Assembly: GCA_017427625.1 (NCBI GenBank)
Contig: JAFRSL010000079.1
Span: forward strand, 1 to 5,899
From: Synergistaceae bacterium
GTDB taxonomy: Bacteria > Synergistota > Synergistia > Synergistales > Aminobacteriaceae
DNA length: 5,899 nucleotides
Direction of reading: 5' to 3'
The position numbers and the translations under genes are program-made. The notes beneath the pieces were generated by a model that searched no databases, was not told where the DNA came from, and saw only the letters and a program-made list of their open reading frames with translations. Shown one piece after another: positions 5,714 through 5,899 of this stretch (within the stretch, counting starts at the first letter, position 1; every line of letters begins with the position of its first letter).

Positions 5714-5871
5714 CTTTTCTGTGAAAATTTCCTTTCTGCCTACATTGCGCTCAATGCAGACAAAATTAAGGAGGCTTTCCCTCGCGGCTGTACGATAAAA
5801 TCTTCTCCCATGCGTGGAGTGTATTGATTTGCGTGTTTCTGCTGACTGTGAAAAATGTTACAGGTAGGCTA
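5714..5871. other. Region upstream of the surface-protein gene, no gene identified
   Basis: This stretch should hold the promoter of the minus-strand surface-protein gene. I see no convincing -35/-10 pair. It contains a short inverted repeat, CATTG (5743-5747) and CAATG (5752-5756) around CGCT, 45 bp before the start codon, which could be an operator or chance. A minus-strand frame is open from the right edge (first full codon at 5897) to TAA at 5766 and reads ...VTFFTVSRNTQINTLHAWEK...KPP. It could be the end of an upstream gene, but 43 codons without a recognisable domain is not enough to call one. Confidence 0.5.
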
Positions 5872-5899
5872 GTGCTGTGCTGTGCTGTGCTGTGCTGTG
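5872..5899. repeat. Pentanucleotide tandem repeat (GTGCT), 5.6 copies, reaching the window edge
   Basis: Five perfect GTGCT units plus GTG, without any interruption, running off the right end of the window, so the true copy number is unknown. It lies 174 bp upstream of the surface-protein start codon. A repeat unit of five bases changes reading frame or spacing when copies are gained or lost, as in known phase-variable loci, but no such role is shown here. Confidence 0.9.

Noticed and set aside
5743..5756. Inverted repeat CATTG-CGCT-CAATG as an operator.
   Set aside because: A five-base arm is short enough to occur by chance and no second copy is present; mentioned only in the upstream-region entry.

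Overview
The window looks like a short stretch of a bacterial chromosome of moderate GC content. It begins inside groEL and ends inside a pentanucleotide tandem repeat, as an assembly contig might. Two proteins carry short signal peptides ending in A-x-A or C-A, and one long protein combines GLUG-type repeats with He_PIG Ig-like repeats. Together with the GroEL tail (Gly/Met-rich, ending in Tyr), this suggests a gut or rumen anaerobe with an outer membrane, possibly Synergistota. That taxonomic guess is inference only; Negativicutes or other anaerobes are not excluded.

Layout, left to right. Bases 2-559 (+) encode the last third of GroEL, followed by a strong intrinsic terminator at 592-627. 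All other genes lie on the minus strand and run towards groEL. In their own reading order they are: (1) a very large secreted repeat protein, 5698 down to 2056, closed by a terminator at 2003-2038; (2) a secreted SH3b protein with a BamE/SmpA-like tail, 1947-1300; (3) an LRAT-type papain-like acyltransferase or hydrolase with all catalytic residues in place, 1229-633. Genes 2 and 3 are 70 bp apart with no terminator between them and may be co-transcribed, although an extended -10-like element lies just before gene 3.

The main result concerns the large gene. It appears as three open frames, but the sequence shows one gene of 1,206 codons with two lesions. The first is an amber codon (4223-4225) exactly where the other six He_PIG repeats have an invariant Trp (TGG to TAG). 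The second is a 22-bp insertion (3589-3610) bounded by GTA direct repeats and containing the hairpin CATGT-GAA-ACATG. Removing it restores both the frame and the consensus of the third He_PIG repeat. The intact product would be a signal peptide, about ten GLUG-like beta-helix repeats, seven He_PIG domains and an acidic C-terminal domain: an adhesin-like or surface protein. Frames downstream of both lesions are otherwise clean, so the damage is recent, strain-variable or an assembly error.

I do not see a clearly new multi-gene system. The items most worth a second look are the two lesions, the GTGCT repeat at the right edge upstream of the surface-protein gene, and the SH3b/LRAT pair.
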